Assembly: GCF_014654205.1 (NCBI RefSeq)
Contig: NZ_BNAW01000052.1
Location: forward strand, 1-64,000
Source: Amycolatopsis bullii
GTDB lineage: Bacteria; Actinomycetota; Actinomycetes; Mycobacteriales; Pseudonocardiaceae
Direction of reading: 5' to 3'
DNA: 64,000 bases
Part shown: positions 25,150 through 34,712 of the stretch, in pieces
Layout of the letters: each line of letters starts with the position of its first letter
Position numbering within the stretch: position 1 is the stretch's first letter
The notes under the pieces: generated by a model
The model's input: the letters and a program-made list of their open reading frames with translations, nothing else
What the model was told of the DNA's origin: nothing
The model's database searches: none
Made by a program: the position numbers and the translations under genes

Positions 25150-25153
<4 letters not shown>
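24251..25153 (+). CDS. scpA: segregation and condensation protein A (kleisin)
   Basis: A 300-aa ScpA. The N-terminal kleisin signature FKVRLANFEGPFDLLLQLIS is near residue 37. It is followed by TEFLVIAATLLDLKAARLLP and a C-terminal winged helix (ATFGELVDDCEHTVEIVARFLALLEL, split by the segment limit here). It bridges SMC heads with ScpB. The start overlaps the upstream stop by 1 bp (TGATG), and the stop overlaps scpB by 4 bp. Confidence 0.96.
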
Positions 25154-26047
<894 letters not shown>

Positions 26048-26061
<14 letters not shown>

Positions 26062-26800
26062 ACACCCCGACGGCATCCGCCTGCAGAAGGTGCTGTCGCA
26101 GGCCGGGGTCGCCTCCCGGCGGGCGGCGGAAGACCTGATCGCGGCCGGCCGGGTCGAGGTGGACGGCGAGGTCGTCACCGAGCTGGGTCGCCGCGTCCAC
26201 CCCGACGAGGCGATCATCCACGTCGACGGCACCCGCGTGAACCTGCGCGACGACCTCATCTACCTCGCACTGAACAAGCCCAAGGGCGTGCATTCGACCA
26301 TGTCGGACGACCGCGGCCGCCCCTGCGTCGGCGACTACCTGCGCGGCCGCTACGAGGAGACGCCCGGTGTCGTGCACGTCGGACGGCTCGACGAGAACAC
26401 CGAGGGCCTGCTGCTGCTCACCAACGACGGCGACCTCGGGCACCGGCTGATGCACCCGTCCTACCGGGTGCTCAAGACCTACCTCGCCGAGGTCGACGGC
26501 CTTGTGCCGCGCGGGCTCGGCAAGGAGCTGCGCAAGGGCTGGGAGCTGCCGGACGGCATCGTCAAGGTCGACCAGTTCCGCGTGAAGGACATGCACTCCG
26601 GCAAGTCGCTGGTGGAACTGGTCATCCACGAGGGCAAGAAGCACATCGTGCGCCGCCTGCTCAAGGACACCGGGCACCCGGTGCTGAAGCTGGTCCGCAC
26701 CGCGGTCGGCGACGTCCAGCTGGGCAACCAGCGCGTCGGCTCGATCCGGCGGCTGACGAAGACCGAGGTCGGCGCGCTCTACCGCAACGTCGAGCTCTGA
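26048..26800 (+). CDS. rluB: 23S rRNA pseudouridine synthase RluB family
   Basis: A 250-aa pseudouridine synthase. The N-terminal S4 domain reads IRLQKVLSQAGVASRRAAED. The RsuA/RluB catalytic motif is VGRLDENTEGLLLLTNDG, with the catalytic Asp in RLD. The C-terminus has EGKKHIVRRLLKDTGHPV and LVRTAVGDVQLG. It modifies a uridine of 23S rRNA. It overlaps scpB by 14 bp, so translation is coupled, as with Rv1710-Rv1711. Confidence 0.95.
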
Positions 26801-26872
26801 GCGCGGCCACCCTCCGCACGCCCGACTTTCCGCCGTGGTGAGCGGGGGCGCCGGGTCGCTAGCGTGACGGGT

Positions 26873-28714
26873 ATGCGACTCGGAGTGGTGAGCGGGATCC
26901 TCGCGGTGCTCCTGTCCGGTGCGGTGGTCCCCGCCGCCGCGGCCACGCCGGGGAGCGAACCGGTCTACGACTACGCGAAGGCGATCCGCGAAACCGTCTG
27001 GGTCGACATCGGCCGCGACGGCGACGGCGACGGGCGGTCCGACCGCGTTGCCGCCGACATCATCCGGCCGGGTGAAGCGACGTCACGCGTTCCGGTGATC
27101 ATGGACGCCAGCCCGTACTACTCGTGCTGCGGGCGCGGCAACGAAAGCGAGCTGAAGTCCTACGACAGCGCCGGGAAACCGGTGAAGTTCCCGCTGTTCT
27201 ACGACAACTACTTCGTGCCGCGCGGGTACGCCGTGGTGCTGGTCGACCTGGCCGGGACGAACCGGTCGGCCGGCTGCGCGGACGTCGGTGGCGCCTCGGA
27301 CGTCGGCTCGGCGCGCAAGGTCGTCGACTGGCTGAACGGCCGCGCGACCGGCTACAGCGCGAAGACCGGCGGCAGCGCGGTGACCGCGGACTGGACCACC
27401 GGGAACGTCGGGATGATCGGCAAGTCCTACGACGGCACGATCGCCAACGGCGTCGCGGCGACCGGGGTCGCGGGCCTCAAGACCATCGTCCCGATCTCGG
27501 CGATCAGCTCCTGGTACGACTACTACCGCTCGGACGGCGCGACCTTCGGCTTCAACCCGGACGGGCTCGCGCGCACGGTCGAGGCCCGCAACAGCGGGCA
27601 AAACTGTGCGGCGCAGAACCAGGTCCTGGCCTCCGGCGCCACCGCGAACGGCGATTACGGGCCGCTCTGGGCGGACCGGGACTACGTGCGGAGCGCGGGC
27701 AACGTGCGGGCCAGCGTGCTGCTGTCCCACGGCGTCAACGACCTCAACGTCAAGACCATCCACTTCGGACAGTGGTGGGCCGGGCTGAACGTCGAGAAGA
27801 AGATCTGGCTGGCGCAGACCGGGCACGTCGACCCGTTCGACTACCGGCGCGCGGACTGGGTCGACCTGCTGCACCGGTGGTTCGACCACTACCTGCTCGG
27901 GATCGACAACGGCGTCCAGAACGGGCCGCAGGCCAGCGTCGAGCGGCAGCCCGACCAGTGGGCGGACCAGAGCGCGTACCCGGCGGCCGGTGCGGTGGCG
28001 ACGATCCTGCGACCGCACCCGTCCGGCACGCTCGGCACGTCGGCGGCCTCGGGCACGGCGTCGTTCACCGACAACCCGAGCGTCGGCGAGGACACCTGGG
28101 TGACGAACCCGGGCAGCGCCGCTCTGACCTACTCGACCGGGACACTGACCTCGGACCTGCAGGTCTCCGGCACCACTTCGGTGACCGTGACGGCCACGCC
28201 GAGCACGGCGTCCGCCCGGCTTTCGGCCCTGCTCGTGGACCTCGGCCCGGCGACGATCCGCAACTTCGCCGGCAGCGGCGAGGGGATCAAGACGGGAACG
28301 TCGGAGAACTGCTGGGGCTCGTCTTCCGCCGGTGACGACGCCTGCTACCGGATCGCCTCCGCCGACGTGAAGAAGGTGAGCTACACGATCCTCAGCCGCG
28401 GCTGGGCGGACCTGGCGAACTACGCGTCCCTGTCCCAGGAACGCCCGCTCCTGCCCGGCACGGCCTACACGATGACGTTCCGGCTGGCGTCGACGGACCA
28501 CATCGTGCCCCGCGGTCACGCACTGGCGCTGATCATCGGCGGCACGGACGGCAGTTTCATCCGCGGACCCGCCCAGCCGGGCCGGGTGACGCTGGACCTG
28601 GCCCGGACCTCGGCCGCGGTCCCCCTGCTGGGCATCCCGCCCGCGGCGACGACCCACCCGGCCGTCACCGGCGGCGAGCACGTGCCGTCGGCGGGCCGGA
28701 CGGACCTGCGCTAG
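26873..28714 (+). CDS. secreted S15-family Xaa-Pro dipeptidyl-peptidase/acylase
   Basis: A protein of about 613 aa with a signal peptide (MRLGVVSGILAVLLSGAVVPAAA). The alpha/beta-hydrolase core has the nucleophile elbow GMIGKSYDGTIAN, the acid region LLSHGVNDLNV and the His region AQTGHVDPFDY. The C-terminal jelly-roll domain (from about residue 400) is typical of PepX/cocaine-esterase-like S15 enzymes. ATG 26873 is preferred; GTG 26864 is possible, and no strong RBS is seen. Its stop codon interlocks with that of the convergent antiporter at CTAG (28711-28714). It is part of the cassette inserted between rluB and cmk. Confidence 0.88.
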   Translation: MRLGVVSGILAVLLSGAVVPAAAATPGSEPVYDYAKAIRETVWVDIGRDGDGDGRSDRVAADIIRPGEATSRVPVIMDASPYYSCCGRGNESELKSYDSAGKPVKFPLFYDNYFVPRGYAVVLVDLAGTNRSAGCADVGGASDVGSARKVVDWLNGRATGYSAKTGGSAVTADWTTGNVGMIGKSYDGTIANGVAATGVAGLKTIVPISAISSWYDYYRSDGATFGFNPDGLARTVEARNSGQNCAAQNQVLASGATANGDYGPLWADRDYVRSAGNVRASVLLSHGVNDLNVKTIHFGQWWAGLNVEKKIWLAQTGHVDPFDYRRADWVDLLHRWFDHYLLGIDNGVQNGPQASVERQPDQWADQSAYPAAGAVATILRPHPSGTLGTSAASGTASFTDNPSVGEDTWVTNPGSAALTYSTGTLTSDLQVSGTTSVTVTATPSTASARLSALLVDLGPATIRNFAGSGEGIKTGTSENCWGSSSAGDDACYRIASADVKKVSYTILSRGWADLANYASLSQERPLLPGTAYTMTFRLASTDHIVPRGHALALIIGGTDGSFIRGPAQPGRVTLDLARTSAAVPLLGIPPAATTHPAVTGGEHVPSAGRTDLR

Positions 28715-29904
28715 TTCGCTTCCACCGGGGCGGTCTTGGTGGCCGTCTTCCGTTGCAGGGCGCGGACGATCGGCTCGACGACCCGGGCCGCCGTCGGGCC
28801 GAGGATCGCCATCAGCAGGACGTACGCCGTCGCCAGTGCCGCCAGTTCGCCTTCCACCGCGCCCGCCGTCACCGCCAGCCCCGCGATCACGATCGAGAAC
28901 TCGCCGCGAGCCACCAGAGCCGCGCCGGCTCGGGCGCGGCCCATCTTGCCGATGCCCTGGCGGCGCGCCGCCCACCAGCCGGTGGCGACCTTCGTCAGCG
29001 TCGTCACCACCGCCAGCACGATCGCCCAGCCGAGCACCGGCGGGATCGAGGCCGGGTTCGTGTTGAGGCCGAAGACGACGAAGAACACCGCGGCGAACAG
29101 GTCGCGCAACGGCTCGAGCATGCGGGTCGCGTTCTCCGCCGTCGAACCCGAAATGGCGATGCCGAGCAGGAACGCGCCGACCGCCGCCGACACCTGCATC
29201 GCCGAGGCCAGCCCGGCCACCAGCAGGGCCGCGCCGAGGACCTTGAGCAGGAACACCTCGCGGTCCGGGCTGTCGACGGCCGCCGAGACGTACCGGCCGA
29301 ACTTGAGCGCGACCACCAGCACCACGGTGATCACCAGCAGCGAGATGCCGACGGCTTCCAGGCCGCCGAGGAGGGAGACCCCGCCCAGCACCGCGGTGAG
29401 GATCGGCAGGTAGAGCGCCATCGCGAGGTCCTCGAACACGAGGATCGACAGCACCACCGGCGTCTCGCGGTTGCCCAGCCGGCCGAGGTCGCCGAGCACC
29501 TTCGCGACGATCCCGGACGACGAGATGTACGTGACGCCCGCCATCACCATCGCGCCGACCGGGCCCCAGCCCAGCAGCAGCGCGACGGCCGCGCCGGGCG
29601 CCGCGTTGAGGACGATGTCGAGCAGGCCGGCCGTCCAGGACCGGCGCAGCCCGGTGAACAGCTCGGCCGCGGAGTACTCGAGGCCGAGCAGCAACAGCAG
29701 CAGCACGACGCCGATTTCGCCGGCCAGGTGCGTGAAACCGCCGATGTCGGTCAGGGGGATCAGGCCGCCGGAGCCGAAGCACAGGCCGCCGAGCAGGTAG
29801 AGCGGGATGGGGGAGAGGCCGATCTTGCCGGCCAGGCGCCCGAGCGCGCCCAGCACGAAGAAGACCGCCCCCAGCTCGATCAGGGACAGCGCGGTGTGGT
29901 CCAT
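28711..29904 (-). CDS. CPA2-family monovalent cation:proton antiporter
   Basis: A 397-aa membrane protein with about 12 segments. CPA2 features are LGRLAGKIGLSPIPLYLLGG, VLLLLLLGLEYSA, the ion-binding-type VFEDLAMALYLP region and VARGEFSIVIAGLA. It starts 7 bp after a KhtT-like gene, making a KhtTU-type two-component antiporter for K+/H+ (or NH4+/H+) exchange. ATG 29904 is chosen at the first hydrophobic helix; upstream sequence in the same frame is a shadow of the KhtT gene. Confidence 0.9.
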   Translation of the reverse strand: MDHTALSLIELGAVFFVLGALGRLAGKIGLSPIPLYLLGGLCFGSGGLIPLTDIGGFTHLAGEIGVVLLLLLLGLEYSAAELFTGLRRSWTAGLLDIVLNAAPGAAVALLLGWGPVGAMVMAGVTYISSSGIVAKVLGDLGRLGNRETPVVLSILVFEDLAMALYLPILTAVLGGVSLLGGLEAVGISLLVITVVLVVALKFGRYVSAAVDSPDREVFLLKVLGAALLVAGLASAMQVSAAVGAFLLGIAISGSTAENATRMLEPLRDLFAAVFFVVFGLNTNPASIPPVLGWAIVLAVVTTLTKVATGWWAARRQGIGKMGRARAGAALVARGEFSIVIAGLAVTAGAVEGELAALATAYVLLMAILGPTAARVVEPIVRALQRKTATKTAPVEAN

Positions 29905-29911
29905 CGGCCGC

Positions 29912-30394
29912 TCAGCCGTACTTGAGGATCTTGACGGCGGCTTCGAGACCCTCGCTCGTGCCGACCGCGACCAGCAGGTCGCCCCCGGTGAACGTGAAGT
30001 CCGGCGTCGGCGAGGGGTGCACCTGGCCGGCCCGCGCCACCGCGACCACCGAGACACCGGTGCGGGTGCGCATCGCGGTGTCGCCGAGCGTCCGGCCGTC
30101 GAACGGGCCGGACGGCTTGATCGGCAGCTGCCGCGTGCTGATCCCCGGCAGGTCGCGGTGCTCCTCCGTCAGCTGCGCGACCAGCTGCGGCGCGCCGAGC
30201 AGGTTGGCCAGTGCGCCCGCCTCGTCCGCGGTGAGCGGGATCGAGGCGGCGCAGGCATCCGGATCGTCCGATTTGGACACGATCAGCTCGATGTGGCCGT
30301 CCCGCTGGGTGACGACGCCGATGCGGCGGCCGGTACGGGTGGCGAAGTCCTTGCGGACCCCGATGCCGGGCAGGGGAGTTACTTCGACGTTCAC
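29912..30394 (-). CDS. KhtT-like regulatory subunit with TrkA-C (RCK_C) domain
   Basis: A 160-aa soluble protein. The N-terminal half (NVEVTPLPGIGVRKDFATRT) matches the KhtT/AmhT N-domain. The C-terminal half is a TrkA-C ligand domain (GRTLGDTAMRTRTGVSVVAV, FTFTGGDLLVAVGTSEGLEA). In the known KhtTU system this subunit gates the antiporter in response to ligand and pH. It is followed after 7 bp by the antiporter gene. ATG start. Confidence 0.88.
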   Translation of the reverse strand: MNVEVTPLPGIGVRKDFATRTGRRIGVVTQRDGHIELIVSKSDDPDACAASIPLTADEAGALANLLGAPQLVAQLTEEHRDLPGISTRQLPIKPSGPFDGRTLGDTAMRTRTGVSVVAVARAGQVHPSPTPDFTFTGGDLLVAVGTSEGLEAAVKILKYG

Positions 30395-30431
30395 CCAACC
30401 ACCGTAACCCAGGTGTCCGATTCGCGGGGTT

Positions 30432-30800
30432 TCAGCCGAGCAGCAGGAGCAGGGCGGCGACGACCATCACGGCGGCGGTCACGCCGTGGACGCCGAAGGC
30501 GATGGCCTTCTTCCCCCGGTGGCGCAGGATGAGCAGCATGTCGAAGACCGGCCAGAGGGCGGCGGTGAGCATGACCCAGCCCAGGGCGTGCGCGTCGCCG
30601 TAGATCATCAGGGCCAGCGGGATCAGGCCGGCCCCGACGTCGCGGCCGCCTTTGACGTTGAGGAAGGTCTCCGCGTTCTCGGGGACCTCGTTGAAACCGA
30701 AGCCCGCGGCGATCTTCTTCGGGGCGAAGAGGTAGTTGAGGCCGATGTAGATGATCCCGAGCGCGACGATCGCGGTGAGGACGTAGCCGGTGACGAGAAT
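30432..30800 (-). CDS. DUF4267 membrane protein, apparent ATT start
   Basis: A 122-aa protein with about four hydrophobic helices (LVTGYVLTAIVALGIIYIGL, GAGLIPLALMIYG, LGWVMLTAALWPVFDML, AAVMVVAALLLLLG) and the DUF4267 pattern FAPKKIAAGFGFNEVPENAE. In frame there is no ATG or GTG before residue 65, and a TAG stop lies just upstream. The only well-placed start is ATT at 30800, with GGAGGG ending 6 nt before it. It is divergent from a TetR gene across four CTAGC-N3-GCTAG operators, so it is almost certainly that regulator's target. Function unknown. Confidence 0.8.
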   Translation of the reverse strand: MLVTGYVLTAIVALGIIYIGLNYLFAPKKIAAGFGFNEVPENAETFLNVKGGRDVGAGLIPLALMIYGDAHALGWVMLTAALWPVFDMLLILRHRGKKAIAFGVHGVTAAVMVVAALLLLLG

Positions 30801-30818
30801 GGTGTTCCCTCCAGTTTT

Positions 30819-30881
30819 CTAGCATCGCTAGGATTGCTAGCAACGCTAACCTAGCGGCGCTAGTTTGTCTAGCAGTGCTAG
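30819..30881. promoter_or_regulatory. four-copy CTAGC-N3-GCTAG operator array
   Basis: Four 13-bp dyads lie between the divergent genes: 30819-30831 (ATC centre), 30837-30849 (AAC, last base changed), 30851-30863 (GGC) and 30869-30881 (AGT). Centre-to-centre spacing is 18, 14 and 18 bp, giving a symmetric layout of two pairs. The first ends beside the DUF4267 Shine-Dalgarno region and the last is 10 bp before the tetR ATG, so occupancy would block both genes. Confidence 0.85.
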
Positions 30882-30891
30882 CATGTGACGT

Positions 30892-31458
30892 ATGACCCAG
30901 CGACAACGGCGTGTGCGCGACCGGACCGAACGCGGGCAGCGGATCGTCGCCGCGGCCCGGGAGCTCGCCGAGGCGGAGGGCTGGGACGCGGTCACCACCC
31001 GGAAGCTCGCGGCGCTGATCGAGTACAGCCAGCCGGTGCTCTACAGCCACTTCCCGGGCGGCAAGGACGCGATCATGGCCGCGGCCGCGCTGGAGGGCTT
31101 CGCCGAGCTCGTCGCGGTGCTGGCGGAGGCCCGCGAAGGCGGCCTCGCGGGTGTCGTCCGCGCCTACGTCGAGTTCGCCGAGGCCAAGCCCGCGTTGTAC
31201 GACGCGATGTTCACGCTGGCCTCGGAGCTGCCGTTCGCCCAAGACGACACCCCGGAGGTGATGAAGGCGAACTTCGCGGAACTGCTCGCGGTCATCGAGC
31301 CGGTGGCGGGCAAGCAGGACCCCGGCCCGCTGACCGAGGTGTTCTGGAGCGCCCTGCACGGCCTGGTGACCCTGGACCGCGGCCACCGGCTGTCCCCGGC
31401 GCACCGGGACGAGCGCCTCGCGCTCGTGGTGGCGCGCTTCGGCGCGCGGGCCGACTGA
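30892..31458 (+). CDS. TetR-family transcriptional regulator
   Basis: A 188-aa regulator. The N-terminal helix-turn-helix reads RIVAAARELAEAEGWDAVTTR and LAALIEYSQPVLYSHFPGGK. The C-terminal helical domain includes AYVEFAEAKPALYDAMF and TEVFWSALHGLVTL, resembling the WHG-type TetR C-domain. ATG 30892 lies directly downstream of the fourth operator. It is predicted to repress itself and the divergent DUF4267 gene. Ligand unknown. Confidence 0.92.
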   Translation: MTQRQRRVRDRTERGQRIVAAARELAEAEGWDAVTTRKLAALIEYSQPVLYSHFPGGKDAIMAAAALEGFAELVAVLAEAREGGLAGVVRAYVEFAEAKPALYDAMFTLASELPFAQDDTPEVMKANFAELLAVIEPVAGKQDPGPLTEVFWSALHGLVTLDRGHRLSPAHRDERLALVVARFGARAD

Positions 31459-31529
31459 TCTCCTCCGCACCCCGACCGGCAGAATGGACCCCGAGCCGAC
31501 CGAGAGACGAGAACGCGAGGAGAGTGCCG

Positions 31530-32255
31530 GTGACGGGAGCCCTACGTGGTGTGGTCGCGCTGGACGGCCCGTCGGGGACCGGGAAGACCACCGTCGCCCG
31601 CAAGCTCGCCCAGCGCCTCGGGGCCGGCTACCTCGACACCGGTGCCATGTACCGGATGGTCACCCTCGCCGTGCTGCGCGCCGGCGTCGACCCGGCCGAC
31701 GCGAGCGCCGTCGCCGCCGTCGCCGACCGCGCCGAGTTCAGCATCGGCACCAGCCCTGACCGGCCCGAGATCCGCCTGGCCGGGGAGGACGTCGCCGCCG
31801 ACATCCGCGGGCCCGAGGTCACCAAGGCCGTCTCGCCCGTCTCGGCCGTGCCGCACGTGCGTGAGCTGCTGGTCGCGCGGCAGCGGCGGATCATCGACGA
31901 GGTCGTGGCGCACCGCGGCGGGATCGTCGTCGAGGGCCGGGACATCGGCACCGTCGTCACGCCGGACTCGCCGCTCAAGGTCTTCCTGACCGCCTCGGCC
32001 GACGTCCGGGCGTCGCGCCGCAGTACCCAGGACACCGCGGCCGGGCGGCAGTCGTCGGTCGCCGACGCGCTGGCCTCGGTCGAGCGTCGCGATCGCCTCG
32101 ACTCGACCCGCGCCGCCTCACCGCTGCGCGCGGCCGACGACGCCGTGCACGTCGACACCTCCGAGCTGTCGATCGACCAGGTGATCGTCGCGTTGAGCGA
32201 GCTGGCCAGCCACCGCGGCATCCTGGAGGGCTGCAACGCCGAGGTCGCTCGATGA
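31530..32255 (+). CDS. cmk: cytidylate kinase
   Basis: A 241-aa (d)CMP kinase. The P-loop is ALDGPSGTGKTTVARKLA, followed by YLDTGAMYRMVTLAVL, the CMP-binding region VVEGRDIGTVVTPDSPLKVF and RRDRLDSTRAASPL. GTG 31530 is preferred because AGGAGA lies about 7 nt upstream; GTG 31524 would touch the Shine-Dalgarno sequence. It overlaps the acyltransferase by 4 bp. It corresponds to Rv1712. Confidence 0.96.
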   Translation: MTGALRGVVALDGPSGTGKTTVARKLAQRLGAGYLDTGAMYRMVTLAVLRAGVDPADASAVAAVADRAEFSIGTSPDRPEIRLAGEDVAADIRGPEVTKAVSPVSAVPHVRELLVARQRRIIDEVVAHRGGIVVEGRDIGTVVTPDSPLKVFLTASADVRASRRSTQDTAAGRQSSVADALASVERRDRLDSTRAASPLRAADDAVHVDTSELSIDQVIVALSELASHRGILEGCNAEVAR

Positions 32256-32911
32256 GCGGTGACGGACTCCCCGAGGGATCCGTCGGCACACTCCACGACG
32301 CCGGGCGGGTCTTCGCCCGGTACTATCTGCGCTCGGCCTTCCGCATCCGGGTGCACGGCCGCGAGCGCGTCCCCGCCACCGGGCCGCTGCTCGTGATCGC
32401 CAACCACAGCTCCATGATCGAGCCGCAGCTGATCTTCGGAATGCTTCCGCGGCGTTCGGCGTTCCTGGTCAAGGCCGAGATGTTCGGCGGGATCGTCGGC
32501 AAGTTCATGCTGGCGATCGGGCAGATCCCGCTCAAGCGCGGCGAGATCGACCGCAAACCGCTGATGACCGCGGTCGGCGTCCTGAAAGACGGCGGAGTCG
32601 TCGGGATCTTCCCCGAGGGCACCCGCGGTACCGGGGACGTCGGTGCGGCCGAACGCGGCGCGGCCTGGCTGGTCCGGGCCTCCGGCGCGACCGTGCTCCC
32701 GGTCGCGACGCGGGGCACGCTCAAGCCGGCGGACGGCAAGAGGCGCTGGCGCCCGCGCGTGGACATCCTCGTGGGGGAGCCGTTCTCGCCGAAGGTCGGT
32801 CCCGGCAAGACCGGGCTCGACCAGGGCACCGAAGAGCTGCGCGGTGAGCTCGCGGCGCTCGTGAAGACTTTGGACGACTGGCGTGCCGAACACGGATTCG
32901 GCGCGGTATAA
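32252..32911 (+). CDS. PlsC-like 1-acylglycerol-3-phosphate acyltransferase, HX4E variant
   Basis: A 219-aa protein of the PlsC family, inserted between cmk and der as in many actinobacteria outside mycobacteria. The substrate motif GIFPEGTRGTG is intact, and the motif IPLKRGEID is present. The catalytic motif, normally NHX4D, reads NHSSMIEP, with H52 and E57 in place of Asp. Phosphatidic-acid synthesis is the expected role; the Glu may alter efficiency or substrate. It overlaps cmk by 4 bp. It is followed by a TATAAG box and der. Confidence 0.88.
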   Translation: MSGDGLPEGSVGTLHDAGRVFARYYLRSAFRIRVHGRERVPATGPLLVIANHSSMIEPQLIFGMLPRRSAFLVKAEMFGGIVGKFMLAIGQIPLKRGEIDRKPLMTAVGVLKDGGVVGIFPEGTRGTGDVGAAERGAAWLVRASGATVLPVATRGTLKPADGKRRWRPRVDILVGEPFSPKVGPGKTGLDQGTEELRGELAALVKTLDDWRAEHGFGAV

Positions 32912-32926
32912 GGGAAATAGGTAGTC

Positions 32927-34387
32927 ATGGAAGAGTACGACGGCGTCGGCGAAGTCGACGGCACCTGGTCCGACGAGACCGAATTCGCCGCGCTCGACGC
33001 GCAGATCGAGGCGGCGGAAGCGGCCGAGGAGGCCGCGCTCGGGCAGCCGGTGCTCGCCGTCGTCGGCCGGCCCAACGTGGGCAAGTCGACGCTGGTCAAC
33101 CGCATCCTCGGCCGGCGCGAAGCCGTCGTGCAGGACGTGCCGGGCGTCACCCGCGACCGCGTCGCCTACGACGCCTACTGGGGCGGGCGCAAGTTCACCC
33201 TGGTCGACACGGGCGGCTGGGAGCCGGACGCCACCGGGCTGCAGGCCTCCGTCGCCGCACAGGCCGAGCTGGCCATGCAGACCGCGGACGCGGTGCTGCT
33301 GGTGATCGACGCCTCGGTCGGCGCGACGGCGACCGACGAGGCCGTCTCCAAGGTGCTGCGCCGCTCGAAGAAGCCCGTGCTGCTGGCCGCGAACAAGGTC
33401 GACGACGACCGGCTGCTCGCCGACACCGCGTCGCTGTGGTCGCTCGGCCTCGGCGAGCCCCACCCGGTCAGCGCGCTGCACGGCCGCAGCTCCGGCGACC
33501 TGCTCGACGCCATCCTCGAGGCCCTCCCCGAGTCGCCGCGCGAAGGCGGCCCGGTGACGTCGGGCCCGCGGCGTGTCGCGCTGGTCGGCAAGCCGAACGT
33601 CGGCAAGTCGAGCCTGCTGAACAAGCTGTCCGGCGAGGAGCGCTCGGTCGTCGACTCGGTCGCGGGCACTACGGTCGACCCGGTCGACTCGCTGGTCGAG
33701 CTGGACGGCGAGACCTGGCGGTTCGTGGACACGGCGGGGCTGCGCAAGCGCGTCAACTTCGCCGCCGGTGCCGAGTACTACGCGTCGCTGCGCACCAAGA
33801 CCGCGATCGACGCGGCCGAGGTCGCGATCGTGCTGCTGGACGCGGCCGAGCCGCTGTCGGAGCAGGACCTGCGGGTGCTGACCATGGTCGTCGAGGCCGG
33901 CCGGGCCTGCGTGCTGGCGTTCAACAAGTGGGATCTGGTCGACGAGGACCGCCGGCACGCGATGGTCCGCGAGCTGGAGCGCGGCCTGGTCCGCGTGCCG
34001 TGGGCGGAGAAGGTCAACATCTCGGCGCTGACCGGCCGTTCGGTGCGCAAGCTCGCGCCCGCGCTGCGGACCGCGCTGAAGTCGTGGGACCAGCGGGTGC
34101 CGACCGGCCAGCTCAACGCGTGGCTGTCCGACCTGATCGCGGCCACCCCGCCGCCGGTCCGCTCGGGCAAGCAGCCGAAGGTCCTGTTCGCGACCCAGGC
34201 CGGCATCCGCCCGCCGACGCTGGTGCTGTTCACCACCGGCTTCCTCGAGGCGGGCTACCGCCGGTTCATCGAGCGCAAGTTCCGCGAGCAGTTCGGCTTC
34301 ACCGGCAGCCCCGTCCGGGTGAATGTCCGCGTCCGGGAAAAGAAGGCGAAGCCCAAGGTCGGCGGAAAGGCCGCCCGTACCCGGTGA
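32927..34387 (+). CDS. der: ribosome biogenesis GTPase Der (EngA)
   Basis: A 486-aa protein with tandem GTPase domains. G1 motifs are GRPNVGKSTLVNR (near residue 45) and GKPNVGKSSLLNKL (near 223); G3 motifs are DTGGWE and DTAGL; G4 motifs are NKVDD and NKWD. The C-terminal KH-like domain ends in a Lys-rich tail. It acts in 50S subunit assembly. An acidic N-terminal extension of about 38 residues precedes the first domain. TATAAG near 32907 could be an internal promoter. A 21-bp repeat array starts 6 bp after its stop. Confidence 0.96.
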   Translation: MEEYDGVGEVDGTWSDETEFAALDAQIEAAEAAEEAALGQPVLAVVGRPNVGKSTLVNRILGRREAVVQDVPGVTRDRVAYDAYWGGRKFTLVDTGGWEPDATGLQASVAAQAELAMQTADAVLLVIDASVGATATDEAVSKVLRRSKKPVLLAANKVDDDRLLADTASLWSLGLGEPHPVSALHGRSSGDLLDAILEALPESPREGGPVTSGPRRVALVGKPNVGKSSLLNKLSGEERSVVDSVAGTTVDPVDSLVELDGETWRFVDTAGLRKRVNFAAGAEYYASLRTKTAIDAAEVAIVLLDAAEPLSEQDLRVLTMVVEAGRACVLAFNKWDLVDEDRRHAMVRELERGLVRVPWAEKVNISALTGRSVRKLAPALRTALKSWDQRVPTGQLNAWLSDLIAATPPPVRSGKQPKVLFATQAGIRPPTLVLFTTGFLEAGYRRFIERKFREQFGFTGSPVRVNVRVREKKAKPKVGGKAARTR

Positions 34388-34393
34388 CGTTAC

Positions 34394-34530
34394 GGGCACC
34401 ACGTGTGTTTCCAGGGGCATCACGTGTGATTGGAGGGGCATCACTCTCGATGCCCCTCCGATCACGCATGATGCCTGCCCAATCACGCATGATGCCTCGT
34501 CAGTCACGGATGATGCCCCGGTGATCGTGA
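34394..34530. repeat. inverted array of 21-bp units, family A, copy 1
   Basis: GGGCA(T/C)CAC-type units start at 34394, 34415 and 34436. Inverted GATGCC units start at 34449, 34470, 34491 and 34512. Spacing is exactly 21 bp in both arms, and the middle units carry ATCACGTGTGAT or ATCACGCATGAT dyads. The array can fold into a long hairpin between der and the NRPS gene. The rest of this 325-bp gap (34531-34712) shows no gene or clear promoter. Confidence 0.85.
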
Positions 34531-34712
34531 GGTCCGACACTCGAGCGTGACCCTGGGGATATCTTTTGGTGATCCGCAGGTATGGTTGAAGGTCGTTGCG
34601 GGCGCCTCAATCGGAGAGCAAGCCCGGTTGAGGCTCCCGGAAGGTGAGTGGTGGGCTTGCGCGCCCATGGTTCGTCCCTGCACGTCTTCAGTACGGTCGA
34701 GGTGCACGCCCG

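Noticed and set aside
30486..30854. Plus-strand open frame in the tetR upstream region
   Set aside because: It is antisense to the DUF4267 gene and would run through all four operators; its translation has no membrane or domain pattern.
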